A stretch of 64,000 bases of DNA from Streptomyces sp. NBC_01314 (GTDB lineage Bacteria > Actinomycetota > Actinomycetes > Streptomycetales > Streptomycetaceae): assembly GCF_041435215.1 (NCBI RefSeq), contig NZ_CP108394.1, forward strand, positions 2,170,001 through 2,234,000, written 5' to 3'. The notes beneath the pieces were generated by a model that saw only the letters and a list, made by a program, of their open reading frames with translations, did not search any database and was not told where the DNA came from. A program made the position numbers and the translations under genes. How positions within the stretch are numbered: the first letter of the stretch is position 1; every line of letters begins with the position of its first letter. Positions 50,526 to 59,058 of this stretch are shown piece by piece.

Positions 50526-51254
50526 ATGCCTCGAGGAACAAAGAACGACGTCACCCCCGCCCCCGGCGGGCGCGAGCTCACCCGCCGACGCGTGATCGAG
50601 GCCGCCGCGGACCTGCTCGCGCGCGTGGGCCGCGATGCGGTCACCACCCGTGCGGTCGCGGCCGCGGCCGGATTGCAGCCCCCGGCGATCTACCGCCACT
50701 TCGCCGACATGGACGAACTGCTCGATGCGGTGGCCGAGCACGGCTACGCCACGTTCCTGGCGGCCAAACACGCCGCCCCCAACCCCAGCGACCCGGTCGA
50801 GGACCTGCGCGCGGGCTGGGACCTCGCCGTCGAGTTCGGGCTCGCCAACCCCGCGCTGTACGCGATGATGTACGGCGAGCCCAGGCGCGGCACGACGTCT
50901 GCCGCGTTCCAGGCAGGCATGGAGATTCTGCTGGGCCGCATTCGCCGTCTCGCCGCCGCTGGTTGGCTACGCGTCGAGGAGCACCTCGCGGCCGCGATCA
51001 TCCACGCGACCGCGCGCGGGGCCGTGCTTACCTGGTTGTCGATGCCCGACGATCAACGCGACCCGGCCCTGCTCATGTGCCTGCGAGAAGCCATGGTCGC
51101 CGCCGTCACCAACCAGAAGCCCGACGTGCAGGACCCGGGCCCGGCCGGTGCGGCCCGGGCCCTGCGCGCCGCACTGCCCGAACAGACAACCCTGAGCAGC
51201 GCAGAGCAGCACCTGCTCAACGAATGGCTCGGCCGTCTCGCGGCCGACGGGTAA
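50526..51254 (+). CDS. TetR-family regulator of the decarboxylase
   Basis: The 242-residue protein has a TetR helix-turn-helix (RVIEAAADLLARVGRDAVTTRAVAAAAGLQPPAIYRHFADMDELLDAV) and a TetR_C-like sensor domain (AMMYGEPRRGTTSAAFQAGMEILLGRIRRLAAAG). ATG at 50526 lies three bases after the third palindrome, so binding would prevent transcription or translation. It is divergent from the decarboxylase gene, the usual layout for a substrate-induced repressor. Confidence 0.87.
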   Translation: MPRGTKNDVTPAPGGRELTRRRVIEAAADLLARVGRDAVTTRAVAAAAGLQPPAIYRHFADMDELLDAVAEHGYATFLAAKHAAPNPSDPVEDLRAGWDLAVEFGLANPALYAMMYGEPRRGTTSAAFQAGMEILLGRIRRLAAAGWLRVEEHLAAAIIHATARGAVLTWLSMPDDQRDPALLMCLREAMVAAVTNQKPDVQDPGPAGAARALRAALPEQTTLSSAEQHLLNEWLGRLAADG

Positions 51255-51579
51255 CCGGTACGCCACCGCGAGCCTGCGGGCCTTCTGGGAACATCAGTGA
51301 TCAAGCCCGGGGCTGTGATGGAAACGGGCTGCCGCCTCGTCGGGACAGTGTTGCGATGGGGTGGACGGCCCATGTCGCACCCCGAGTCCCGCCTCGCGGT
51401 TGCGGACCGGATCAGCCTTCTCCGAGATCGTGCAAGTGAGTGCCGGTGCAGGTAGGAGCGGTAGCCACCTGCTCCGCCCGCGCGTTCAGCTTCGTTCCCG
51501 GCCGGCCCGGCACTGCTTGGAGCATCCTCCAGGACCTGTTGGAACTGCGCCCTGTCACCAACCTCTGTGGACAGAACAC
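51255..51579. other. Gene-free stretch
   Basis: The 325 bases between the converging TetR and prenyl-synthase genes contain no frame with recognisable protein similarity, no clear repeat and no long hairpin. The last 55 bases could encode a short peptide ending LRPVTNLCGQNT, which I cannot place. Confidence 0.5.
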
Positions 51580-52551
51580 CTAGGTCAGGTACATCCCGCC
51601 GGCCTGCTCCACCAGCCGGCGCAGGGCCGGCACATAGGCCTCGTCGCCGCCCAGTTCGTCGAGCACACCGTGCGCCTCGGCGCGCAGCACCGCGAGGTCC
51701 TTCTCGAAGCGACGGAGGACGGCGGGGGCGAGCAGCAGCGCGCGGAGTTCCGCGCGGGCCTGGGCGGAACTCCGTGCGGCGACGCCGAGTTCCGCGACCC
51801 GCGCCCTCGATCCGGGTGGCGTCTCCTCCAGGGCGCAGGCGAGGAGGTAGGTGACCGTGCCGTTGCGCAGGTCCTCGTCGCGGCCGGAGAGAAGGTCTTC
51901 CTGGTCGTTGAAGAACTGCCAGAGAATGCCGAAAGTACTGCCGAATCTCCGCCACAGCTCGGTTCGTTCGGTCCCGGCGCCGGAGAGAATCGCGGCCATC
52001 GTCGTGATCATGCCGAAAGGGGCACCGGACTTCCCTCGACAGGCGGCGACGACCGCGTCCCGCGAAATGTTCTCCCTGTCCCCGCGCAGATCCCGCAACT
52101 GGCCTTCCACGGCGTCGATACAGCAGCCGACGATCTCGGCGGTGAGGGCGTTGCGCACCGCGTCCGGGACCGGCTGGGCCTGGACGATCCTGATGGGAAG
52201 GGCCTGTCCGCAGAGGACGGACGCCAACAGCGCCTCGTTCCCGTCGAGTCCGGCGGGGGTGTGGGCGCCGTGGCCGTCGGCCAGGTCGTCGAGGTAGCAC
52301 GCGGAGGTCCACCACAGGACATGCACGGCCGCCAGGGGGACGGCCGGTCCCGGGGTGCCCGTCTCGGCGGCGTGCACGAGGAGCGGGAGCACGGACAGCG
52401 GGTATCTCAGCCGCTGGTGGTCCAGCAGCCCGGATATGGATCTCCGTACCGCTTCGGACGAGGGCCCGAGACTTTCCAGGGCGGCCGCGATCTCCGCGTC
52501 GATGTCCGGCGACACCTGTCTGTGCAGATCCACAGAGGAGAGGGAGTTCAT
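51580..52551 (-). CDS. Isoprenyl diphosphate synthase-like protein
   Basis: The 323-residue all-helical protein resembles trans-isoprenyl diphosphate synthases. The first Asp-rich motif is CYLDDLADGHG (about 90-100). The second is FFNDQEDLLSGRDEDL, an NDxxD form seen in divergent members such as ComQ-like proteins. FGMITTMAA precedes it as in the family. The change from DDxxD to NDxxD may alter chain length or activity. ATG at 52551 overlaps the stop of the phosphopantetheinyl transferase gene by 4 nt. No terpene cyclase lies beside it. Confidence 0.75.
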   Translation of the reverse strand: MNSLSSVDLHRQVSPDIDAEIAAALESLGPSSEAVRRSISGLLDHQRLRYPLSVLPLLVHAAETGTPGPAVPLAAVHVLWWTSACYLDDLADGHGAHTPAGLDGNEALLASVLCGQALPIRIVQAQPVPDAVRNALTAEIVGCCIDAVEGQLRDLRGDRENISRDAVVAACRGKSGAPFGMITTMAAILSGAGTERTELWRRFGSTFGILWQFFNDQEDLLSGRDEDLRNGTVTYLLACALEETPPGSRARVAELGVAARSSAQARAELRALLLAPAVLRRFEKDLAVLRAEAHGVLDELGGDEAYVPALRRLVEQAGGMYLT

Positions 52552-53252
52552 CCGGCTTGCTCGTCCACCGTGGGGAAGGGCACCGACACCGCCGTCGCCA
52601 CCAGTCCTTGCCGGACCGTCCAGCGACCGTCGAAGGCGTCGACGCGACGGCCGTCCACCACCGGACCGGGCACGAGGAGTTCGGCGCGCAGTGCGCCGGA
52701 GCGGCCGCCGGGGTCGACGGACACCTCGATGTCGGCCTCCGAGAAGTCCAGCCACCGCCCGGTGAGCGGGAACCACGCCTTGTAGACGGACTCCTTGGCG
52801 CTGAAGAGCAGCCGGTCCCAGTGCACCGAGGGGTCGTCGGCGGTCAGCCGGCGCAGCCGGGTCGTCTCCGAGGGGAGGGCTATCGCCGTCAGGACGCCCT
52901 CGGGCAGGACGTCGTGGGGTTCGGCGTCGATGCCGAGGGAGGCGAGGTCGCCGACGCGGACCAGGGCGGCGGCCGCGTACCCCTCGCAGTGGGTCATGCT
53001 GCCGGTCAGCCCGTCCGGCCAGCCGGGGGCACCGCGCTCGCCGGGCACGATCGCGCACGGCGACACGCCGAGCTTCTCCATGGCCCGCCGGGCGCAGCCG
53101 CGGACGACGGTGAACTCGCGGCGCCGCTTCGGTACCGCGCGCGCCACGACCGCCTCCTCCTCGGGGTACAGCTCGATCCCCTCGGCGGCGGCCGCGTCAT
53201 GGGCGTGCGCCTCCACGACCACGACCGCTCCCGGGAGCAGTTCCTCGATCAC
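52548..53252 (-). CDS. 4'-phosphopantetheinyl transferase (EntD/Sfp type)
   Basis: The 234-residue protein activates carrier proteins of polyketide, peptide or fatty acid synthases by attaching 4'-phosphopantetheine. Motifs are TGSMTHCEGY, SLGIDAEPHD (metal-binding GIDxE) and the FSAKESVYKAW helix (WxxKES-type). Length fits the EntD-like group. It overlaps the metallophosphoesterase gene upstream by 56 nt and the prenyl-synthase gene downstream by 4 nt, forming one unit. S. coelicolor SCO6673 is the likely orthologue (recalled). Confidence 0.88.
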   Translation of the reverse strand: MIEELLPGAVVVVEAHAHDAAAAEGIELYPEEEAVVARAVPKRRREFTVVRGCARRAMEKLGVSPCAIVPGERGAPGWPDGLTGSMTHCEGYAAAALVRVGDLASLGIDAEPHDVLPEGVLTAIALPSETTRLRRLTADDPSVHWDRLLFSAKESVYKAWFPLTGRWLDFSEADIEVSVDPGGRSGALRAELLVPGPVVDGRRVDAFDGRWTVRQGLVATAVSVPFPTVDEQAG

Positions 53253-54141
53253 CGGCTTGGACCTCCATCGGCAGAATGCGGCGCAGCCTGCCCGGCGGTC
53301 CCGGACGCGGCCGCCACTCGCGGGGGTAACCCACGGACACCTCTTCGAAACGGACCCCGTCCAGCCAGGTGGTCCGCGGGATGTGCAGGTGGCCGTAGAC
53401 CATGACCTCGACGCGGAAGCGCCGGTGCCAGTCGGCGGTCAGTTCCGTGCCGCACCACATGGCGAACTCGGGGTAGTGCAGGACGTCCATGGGGTGCCGG
53501 TCCAGCGGGTAGTGGTTGACCAGCACCGTGGGCAGGTCGGGCGGCAGCTCGGCGAGCCTGCGTTCGGTCTCGGCGACCCGGGCGCGGCACCAGTCGTCGC
53601 GGCTCGGGTACGGGTCGGGGTGCAGCACATGCTCGTCGGTGCAGACGATGCCGGTGGAGTGCGCGTACGCGAGGCCCTCTTCCTTCGTCGCGCAGCCCTT
53701 GGGCAGGAACGAGTAGTCGTACAGGAGGAACAGCGGAGCGATCACCACCGGGCCGCCGGGCCCCTCCCAGCGGGGGTACGGGTCCTCCGGGGTGACGACA
53801 CCCAGTTCCCGGCAGAGGGCGACCAGGTGCTCGTACCGCTCGACGCCCCGGTACGGGACGGTCTCGCTGGGGTGGGTCCACAGCTCATGGTTGCCCGGCA
53901 CCCACACGACCTTGGCGAAGCGGCCGGCGAGCGTCTCCAGGGCCCAGCGGATGTCGGCGACGGTCTCGGCGACGTCACCGGCCACGAGGAGCCAGTCGTC
54001 GTCGGTCTCGGGGCGCATCTGCTCGACGAGGGCGCGGTTCTCCGGATAGCCGATGTGCAGATCACTGATGGCCAGCAGATTTCCGTGACTCCCGACACTC
54101 GACTCCACCCGCACTCCCTTCTGAACGTCGAACATCAACAC
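53197..54141 (-). CDS. Metallophosphoesterase
   Basis: The 314-residue protein has the five calcineurin-like motifs: SDLHIG, AGDVAE, PGNHELW, NHYPLD and YGHLHIP. It should bind two metals and hydrolyse a phosphomonoester or diester. GTG at 54141 or ATG at 54135 can be the start; neither has a strong ribosome site. The Gly/Arg-rich C-terminus overlaps the phosphopantetheinyl transferase start by 56 nt, so the two are coupled. The substrate is unknown; a role in carrier-protein or CoA metabolism is a guess from context. Confidence 0.85.
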   Translation of the reverse strand: MLMFDVQKGVRVESSVGSHGNLLAISDLHIGYPENRALVEQMRPETDDDWLLVAGDVAETVADIRWALETLAGRFAKVVWVPGNHELWTHPSETVPYRGVERYEHLVALCRELGVVTPEDPYPRWEGPGGPVVIAPLFLLYDYSFLPKGCATKEEGLAYAHSTGIVCTDEHVLHPDPYPSRDDWCRARVAETERRLAELPPDLPTVLVNHYPLDRHPMDVLHYPEFAMWCGTELTADWHRRFRVEVMVYGHLHIPRTTWLDGVRFEEVSVGYPREWRPRPGPPGRLRRILPMEVQAGDRGTAPGSGRGRGGARP

Positions 54142-54385
54142 GAGAACACACGGGCGTACCAGCGGACAAGACCGACCTGCCGAGCCGCCGGACCCACGTC
54201 CCGGTGATCCCGCCGCGCGAGGATTAACACGCGCGTGACAGAAACCTGGCCTCCGGTGGCCGTATGATCCCTCCTACACCACCGCCACGCCTGTCTTTCG
54301 CGTACGGCGGTTCGGCGTACCTCCTTCCCCCCTGGCCGGGCACGGCCTGCTGCGCTGTGCCCGCGAACCCTGAAAGGCGGCCTGC

Positions 54386-55534
54386 ATGGTCTCTCGCGTA
54401 CGCGTCTGGCTCAACCGCACGTACGCGGAGAACGTCTTCTTCATGGATCAGCTGCGGCATAATCCGCACGCTCGTCCGGTGGACATCCATGCCACGCACG
54501 GTGACGCCGACTCCCCCGTACTGGCCGCCGCCGACACCGCCGACCTGGAGCCCGAGGGCCTCTCCCCCGCCGCGTACGTCGAGTACGCGCTCGACCAGTG
54601 CGCCAAGCGCGGCATCGACGTGTTCGTGCCCCGGCTGCACCAGGCGACCCTGGCCGCGCACCGCGAGGAGTTCGCGGCCGTCGGTACGGTCCTGCTGGCG
54701 CCGACCGCCGGGGCGATCGAGGTCTTCGAGGACAAGGTGACCGCGTACGAGGCCGTCCAGGCGCACGGGGTCCCGGTGCCGCCGTGGTTCCGGGTGACGA
54801 ACGCCGAGGAACTCGTCGCCGCCGTCGACGAGTTGGAGGACGGCGGGCACAGAGCGTGCTTCAAGCCCGCGGCCGGGGCGGGCGGTGTGGGCTTCCGTGT
54901 CGTCACACGCGCCCCCTTCTCGCTCGATCAGCTCAACGGGTTCCCGGGCCCCTACGTGCATCTCGACATGGTCGTGGAGGCGGTGCGTGCGGCCGAGGAG
55001 CCCGTGGACTGGATGGTGATGCCGCGCCTCGGACAGCCGGAGGTGTCCGTCGACTGCCTCACCGGCCCCGACGGGCGGGTCCGGATGGCCGTAGGCCGCA
55101 CGAAGAACGGCCGGCGCCGTGGGTTCAGCCAGAACCCCTCGTGGATCGAGCCCGCGCGGCGGATCGCGGAGCGGTTCGGGCTGCACTACCTGACGAACAT
55201 CCAGTTCCGCATGTACGGCGACGAGCCGGTGCTGATGGATGTCAACACACGTCCGGCGGGGGGCCTGCACCAGCTCGCGCTGTGCGGCATCAACGCCCCC
55301 TGGGCGGCTGTGCGGTTGGCGCTCGGCGACGACCCGGGTGATGTGGTTCCCACGCGGCTCGGGCAGGACTACACGGTGGTGTCGGGGACACGGCCGGTGC
55401 GGGCGGTCACGATGCCGCATCAGGTTTCCGAGGTGCCCGTTTCCGAGGTGCCCGTTGCCGTGGAGCCGCGGCCGGTGGCTGTCGCGCCGTCCTCGGTGTG
55501 CAAGCCGGCTGCCGACCGGCCGTTGGCTGTCTGA
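54386..55534 (+). CDS. ATP-grasp family ligase
   Basis: The 382-residue protein has an ATP-grasp fold. Visible parts are the N-terminal FAENVFF-like strand, an EVFEDKVTAYEAVQAHGVPVPPWF lysine-bearing segment, CFKPAAGAGGVGFRVV (nucleotide loop) and LMDVNTRPAGGLHQ with the metal-binding DxN. It joins a carboxylate to an amine, thiol or phosphate, but the substrates are unknown. ATG at 54386 starts MVSRVRVWLNRTYAENVFF. The C-terminal tail (residues about 335-382) is low-complexity and includes a 15-bp tandem repeat (SEVPV twice, near 55424-55455). It is divergent from the metallophosphoesterase gene. Confidence 0.78.
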   Translation: MVSRVRVWLNRTYAENVFFMDQLRHNPHARPVDIHATHGDADSPVLAAADTADLEPEGLSPAAYVEYALDQCAKRGIDVFVPRLHQATLAAHREEFAAVGTVLLAPTAGAIEVFEDKVTAYEAVQAHGVPVPPWFRVTNAEELVAAVDELEDGGHRACFKPAAGAGGVGFRVVTRAPFSLDQLNGFPGPYVHLDMVVEAVRAAEEPVDWMVMPRLGQPEVSVDCLTGPDGRVRMAVGRTKNGRRRGFSQNPSWIEPARRIAERFGLHYLTNIQFRMYGDEPVLMDVNTRPAGGLHQLALCGINAPWAAVRLALGDDPGDVVPTRLGQDYTVVSGTRPVRAVTMPHQVSEVPVSEVPVAVEPRPVAVAPSSVCKPAADRPLAV

Positions 55535-55957
55535 ACGGGCCGAGGGTTCTCGCCCCCGCCGCCCCTACCCGTCCCATCCCGGGGGCTGCGCCCCCACCCC
55601 AGGCCCCCTGAGGGAGTTGGTCGGGTGCGGGTCGGTGGGGGCTTGTCGCACGGTTCCCCGCGCCCCTTTCAGGGGCAGGGGCTCAGGTAGCCCCAAGTCT
55701 CGGCCAACTCCCCCAGACGGGCCGGGAGTTCCGAGGCCGGGTCTGCCTCGCGGGTCGGCTGGATGCGGCCGGACCTGATGGTGGTGGACCAGTCGCCGAG
55801 CCGGGGCGGAAGGTGCCGTGGTCCGGGGTGCCGTAGTCGAGCCGGTCACGTTGCCCCCGTGTCCCAGGGGCGACGGGCGCATTCCAGGTGTCGTGGAAGG
55901 AACGCACCGTGGTCGCGGCGGGCGGTCCACCCGCCGCGACCAGCTGTTTTTCGTTCC
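55535..55957. repeat. Gene-free stretch with dispersed element, copy C
   Basis: The 423-bp gap between the ATP-grasp gene and the convergent mannosidase holds no convincing gene. At 55641-55680 it carries the TTGTCGCACGGTTCCCCGCG phrase followed by GCCCCT-TTC-AGGGGC (stem 55662-55676), matching the elements at 8710-8752 and 34644-34699. It probably works as a terminator for both neighbours. Confidence 0.6.
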
Positions 55958-58900
55958 CTAGTTTTTCTCCCCCACCGCCAGCCGGAGTGTCTGCACCTCG
56001 AAGGGGCGCAGCGTCACCGGGACGCCGTTCCCGTCCGTGGCCGCCTCCGACAGGGGGCGTTCCAGCAGGTCGGTGATCTGTGCCCCGGCGAGCGGGAAGC
56101 CGGTGCGCAGGACGCCCCGGGCCCGGCCGCCGCTCGACTCGTAGATCCGGACCACGACGTCGCCGGAGGCGTCGTCGGCGAGCTTGACCGCCTCGACGGT
56201 CACGCCCTCGCCGTCCACGGAGACGACCGGCTCGGGGGCGCCCGCCGCGTCGGCGACGCGCAGCGGCAGGTTGAGGGCGTAGCCCTCGGCGACCGCGTCC
56301 TCGATGCTCGCGCCGGGGAGCAGGGAGTAGGTGATGCGGTGCTTGCCCTGGTCGGCCTCGGGGTCCGGGATGCGCGGGGCGCGGACCAGGCTGAGGCGGA
56401 CCGTGGTGGTCGTACCGTCCTCGCGGACCGTGCGGGAGACGTCGTGGCCGTAGGTGGAGTCGTTGATCACCGCGACGCCGTAGCCGGGCTCGGCCACGTG
56501 TACCCAGCGGTGGCCGGAGACCTCGAAGCGGGCCGCCTCCCAGCTGGTGTTGGTGTGGGTGGGGCGCTGGATATGGCCGAACTGGATCTCGGCGGAGGAG
56601 TGGGGCGCGCGGACGTCGATGGGGAAGCCGGCCTTGAGGAACTTCTCCGCCTCGTGCCAGTCGATGTCCGTCTCGAAGTCGATCCGGGGGCTGCCGGCGC
56701 GCAGGGTGATCGTCTGGGTGATGTGGGAGCCCTTGCCGAACGAGCGCTCCACGCGGATCGCGCCGAGCAGGGGGTCTTCCTCGACCACGGTGACCGACTC
56801 GGCGTCCAGCAGGTCCGTGTAGCGGTTCTTGTAGTGCTTGTCGACGTCCCAGGCGTCCCAGTAGTTCGGGAGGTCGGTGTGCAGACGGAGCAGGTTGCCC
56901 GTGTCGCCGAGCACCTCGCGGTCGGCACGCAGGTCGCGGACGGAGGCGAGGGTGCCGTCCTCGGCGATCTCCACCCGGACCAGGCCGTTGTCGAGGACGC
57001 GGCCGGAGACGGTGACGGGGTGCGGGGGTTCGGCGGCGGTGAGGGGCGCGCTGCCGTTCGCGGGTACCGTCACGTACAACGGTGCACCCGTCGGCGTACG
57101 GACCACCTCGGCCCGGTCGCGCGGACTGGTGTTGAAGACCCGCGGGTCGCCGCCGCCGAGGGCCGTGACCGCCTCGGCCGTCAGCTCCTCCAGTTCCTTC
57201 GCCACCCTCGCGTACTCCGCCTCCGCCTCGCGGTGGACCCAGGCGATCGAGGAGCCCGGCAGGATGTCGTGGAACTGGTGCAGGAGGACCGTCTTCCAGA
57301 GGCGGTCGAGCTTCTCGTACGGGTAGGCGTAGCCGGGCGTGTGGAGCGCGGCCGTGGTCGCCCAGAGTTCGGCCTCGCGCAGCTTGTGCTCGCTGCGGCG
57401 GTTGCCCTGCTTGGTGCGGGCCTGGGAGGTGTACGTGGCGCGGTGGAGTTCGAGGTACAGCTCGCCGTTCCAGACGGGGGCGTCCTCGTACTCCGCGCGG
57501 GCCTTGGCGAAGAACTCGTCGGGGTGTTCGACGACGACCTTCGGTGAGCCCTCCAGGTCCGCGAGGCGGCGGGCGCGCTCCATGATCTCGCGGGTGGGGC
57601 CGCCACCACCGTCGCCCCAGCCGAAGGGTGCGAGGGAGCGGGTGCCGGCGCCCTTCTCCTGGTAGTTGCGGACGGCGCGGTCCATCTCCTCGCCGCTGAA
57701 GCGGGCGTTGTAGGTGTCGACCGGCGGGAAGTGGGTGAAGATGCGGGTGCCGTCGATGCCCTCCCACCAGAAGGTGTGGTGGGGGAACTTGTTGGTCTGG
57801 TTCCAGGAGATCTTCTGGGTGAGGAACCAGTCGTTGCCGGCGAGCTTGGCGAGCTGCGGGTAGGAGGCGTTGTAGCCGAAGGAGTCCGGCAGCCAGACGC
57901 CCTTGGTCTCGATGCCGAAGTTCTCGATGAAGAACCGCTTGCCGTGGACGAGCTGGCGGGCGATGGCCTCACCGCCGGGCAGGTTGCCGTCGGACTCGAC
58001 CCACATGCCGCCGACCGGCACCCACTGGCCCTTGTCGACAGCCTTCTTGATGCGCTCCCACACCTGCGGGTAGTTGTCGCGCACCCACTCGTACTGCTGG
58101 GCCTGGGAGCAGGCGAAGATGAAGTCCTCGTACTCGTCGGCCAGCGCGGTGACGTTGGAGAAGGTGCGGGACGTCTTGCGCTTGGTCTCGCGGATGGGCC
58201 AGAGCCAGGCGGAGTCGATGTGGGCGTGGCCGACGCCGGAGATGGTGTGGGCGCTGGCGTGGGCGGGCTTGGCGAGGACGGGGGCGAGGATCTCGCGGAC
58301 GGCCGTCGCGCTGCCGGAGACGTCGTCGAGGTCGACGGCGTCCATGGCCCGGTCCAGGGCGTGCAGGATCTCGTGGCGGCGGGGCTCGTGCTCGCCGAGG
58401 TGGACCATGAGTTCGCGCAGTACCTGGAGGTCCAGGTCGAGGTGGAAGACCTCCTCGTCGAGGACGGCGAGGTCGGCGCGCTGGAAGGTGTAGAGGGGCT
58501 TGTCGCCGGCTGTGAGGATGTCACCCATCGGCGTGATCTTCGAGAAGTTGTCGGCGAGGATGTCGGGGTTGGAGGCCGCCTCGACCAGGTAGTCGATGGT
58601 CTCGCCGCCCCGGACGGGGTTGCCGATCGGCACGTACTGGTTGAGCGGGTTGACCGCCTTCAGCGGGGTGCCGTCGGCGAGGTGGACAAGGGCCTCGGCC
58701 TGGTTGCCGGGCCAGTCGCCGACGAAGCCGAGGTCGATGACCGCCTCGACGCGCCGGCCGGCCCACTCGGCGGGCACCTGTCCGCGCATCCGGAACCAGG
58801 TCGTGCCCCACGGCGGGCCCCACGGGGTGTCCATCGCGAAGGGGGTGTACGAGGCGGCCGCGGCCTCCTCGAAGGGGACGGGCTCGCCCGGCGCCTGCCA

Positions 58901-59005
58901 GGCCTCGACCTCGAAGGGCGCGGAAGCCGCGTAGATCGCGGGCTTGACGCGCTGGGTGTGGACGCGCTCGACGCGTTCCTCGATGCGGCGGCGTTCGTCG
59001 TGCAT
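55958..59005 (-). CDS. GH38 alpha-mannosidase
   Basis: The 1015-residue protein is a class II alpha-mannosidase. The catalytic domain has GVGHAHIDSAWLWPIRETKRK (zinc-binding HxD, about 268-288) and GVWLPDSFGYNASYPQ with the nucleophile Asp (about 395-410). A HQFHDILPGSSIAWVHREAE segment (middle domain) follows. The C-terminal beta domains end TLRLAVGEKN. No signal peptide is visible, so it acts inside the cell on imported mannosides. ATG at 59005 follows GGAG. It lies downstream of the GH4 gene on the same strand with a LacI-type operator between them. It is also related to glycerol or N-glycan turnover enzymes. Confidence 0.9.
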   Translation of the reverse strand: MHDERRRIEERVERVHTQRVKPAIYAASAPFEVEAWQAPGEPVPFEEAAAASYTPFAMDTPWGPPWGTTWFRMRGQVPAEWAGRRVEAVIDLGFVGDWPGNQAEALVHLADGTPLKAVNPLNQYVPIGNPVRGGETIDYLVEAASNPDILADNFSKITPMGDILTAGDKPLYTFQRADLAVLDEEVFHLDLDLQVLRELMVHLGEHEPRRHEILHALDRAMDAVDLDDVSGSATAVREILAPVLAKPAHASAHTISGVGHAHIDSAWLWPIRETKRKTSRTFSNVTALADEYEDFIFACSQAQQYEWVRDNYPQVWERIKKAVDKGQWVPVGGMWVESDGNLPGGEAIARQLVHGKRFFIENFGIETKGVWLPDSFGYNASYPQLAKLAGNDWFLTQKISWNQTNKFPHHTFWWEGIDGTRIFTHFPPVDTYNARFSGEEMDRAVRNYQEKGAGTRSLAPFGWGDGGGGPTREIMERARRLADLEGSPKVVVEHPDEFFAKARAEYEDAPVWNGELYLELHRATYTSQARTKQGNRRSEHKLREAELWATTAALHTPGYAYPYEKLDRLWKTVLLHQFHDILPGSSIAWVHREAEAEYARVAKELEELTAEAVTALGGGDPRVFNTSPRDRAEVVRTPTGAPLYVTVPANGSAPLTAAEPPHPVTVSGRVLDNGLVRVEIAEDGTLASVRDLRADREVLGDTGNLLRLHTDLPNYWDAWDVDKHYKNRYTDLLDAESVTVVEEDPLLGAIRVERSFGKGSHITQTITLRAGSPRIDFETDIDWHEAEKFLKAGFPIDVRAPHSSAEIQFGHIQRPTHTNTSWEAARFEVSGHRWVHVAEPGYGVAVINDSTYGHDVSRTVREDGTTTTVRLSLVRAPRIPDPEADQGKHRITYSLLPGASIEDAVAEGYALNLPLRVADAAGAPEPVVSVDGEGVTVEAVKLADDASGDVVVRIYESSGGRARGVLRTGFPLAGAQITDLLERPLSEAATDGNGVPVTLRPFEVQTLRLAVGEKN

Positions 59006-59034
59006 GACGGGTCTCCAGGGAGGGAGCGAGCGGG

Positions 59035-59048
59035 GGAAAGCGCTTTCC
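59035..59048. promoter_or_regulatory. LacI-type operator upstream of the mannosidase
   Basis: GGAAAGCGCTTTCC is a perfect 14-bp palindrome with central CG, 30 nt before the mannosidase start and 10 nt after the GH4 stop. It resembles operators of LacI/GalR-type sugar regulators. No lacI gene lies in this locus. Confidence 0.6.
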
Positions 59049-59058
59049 GGCGGTGAGC

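Noticed and set aside
51255..51579. Possible insertion-sequence remnant after the TetR gene.
   Set aside because: No inverted repeats, target duplication or transposase similarity could be found by eye.
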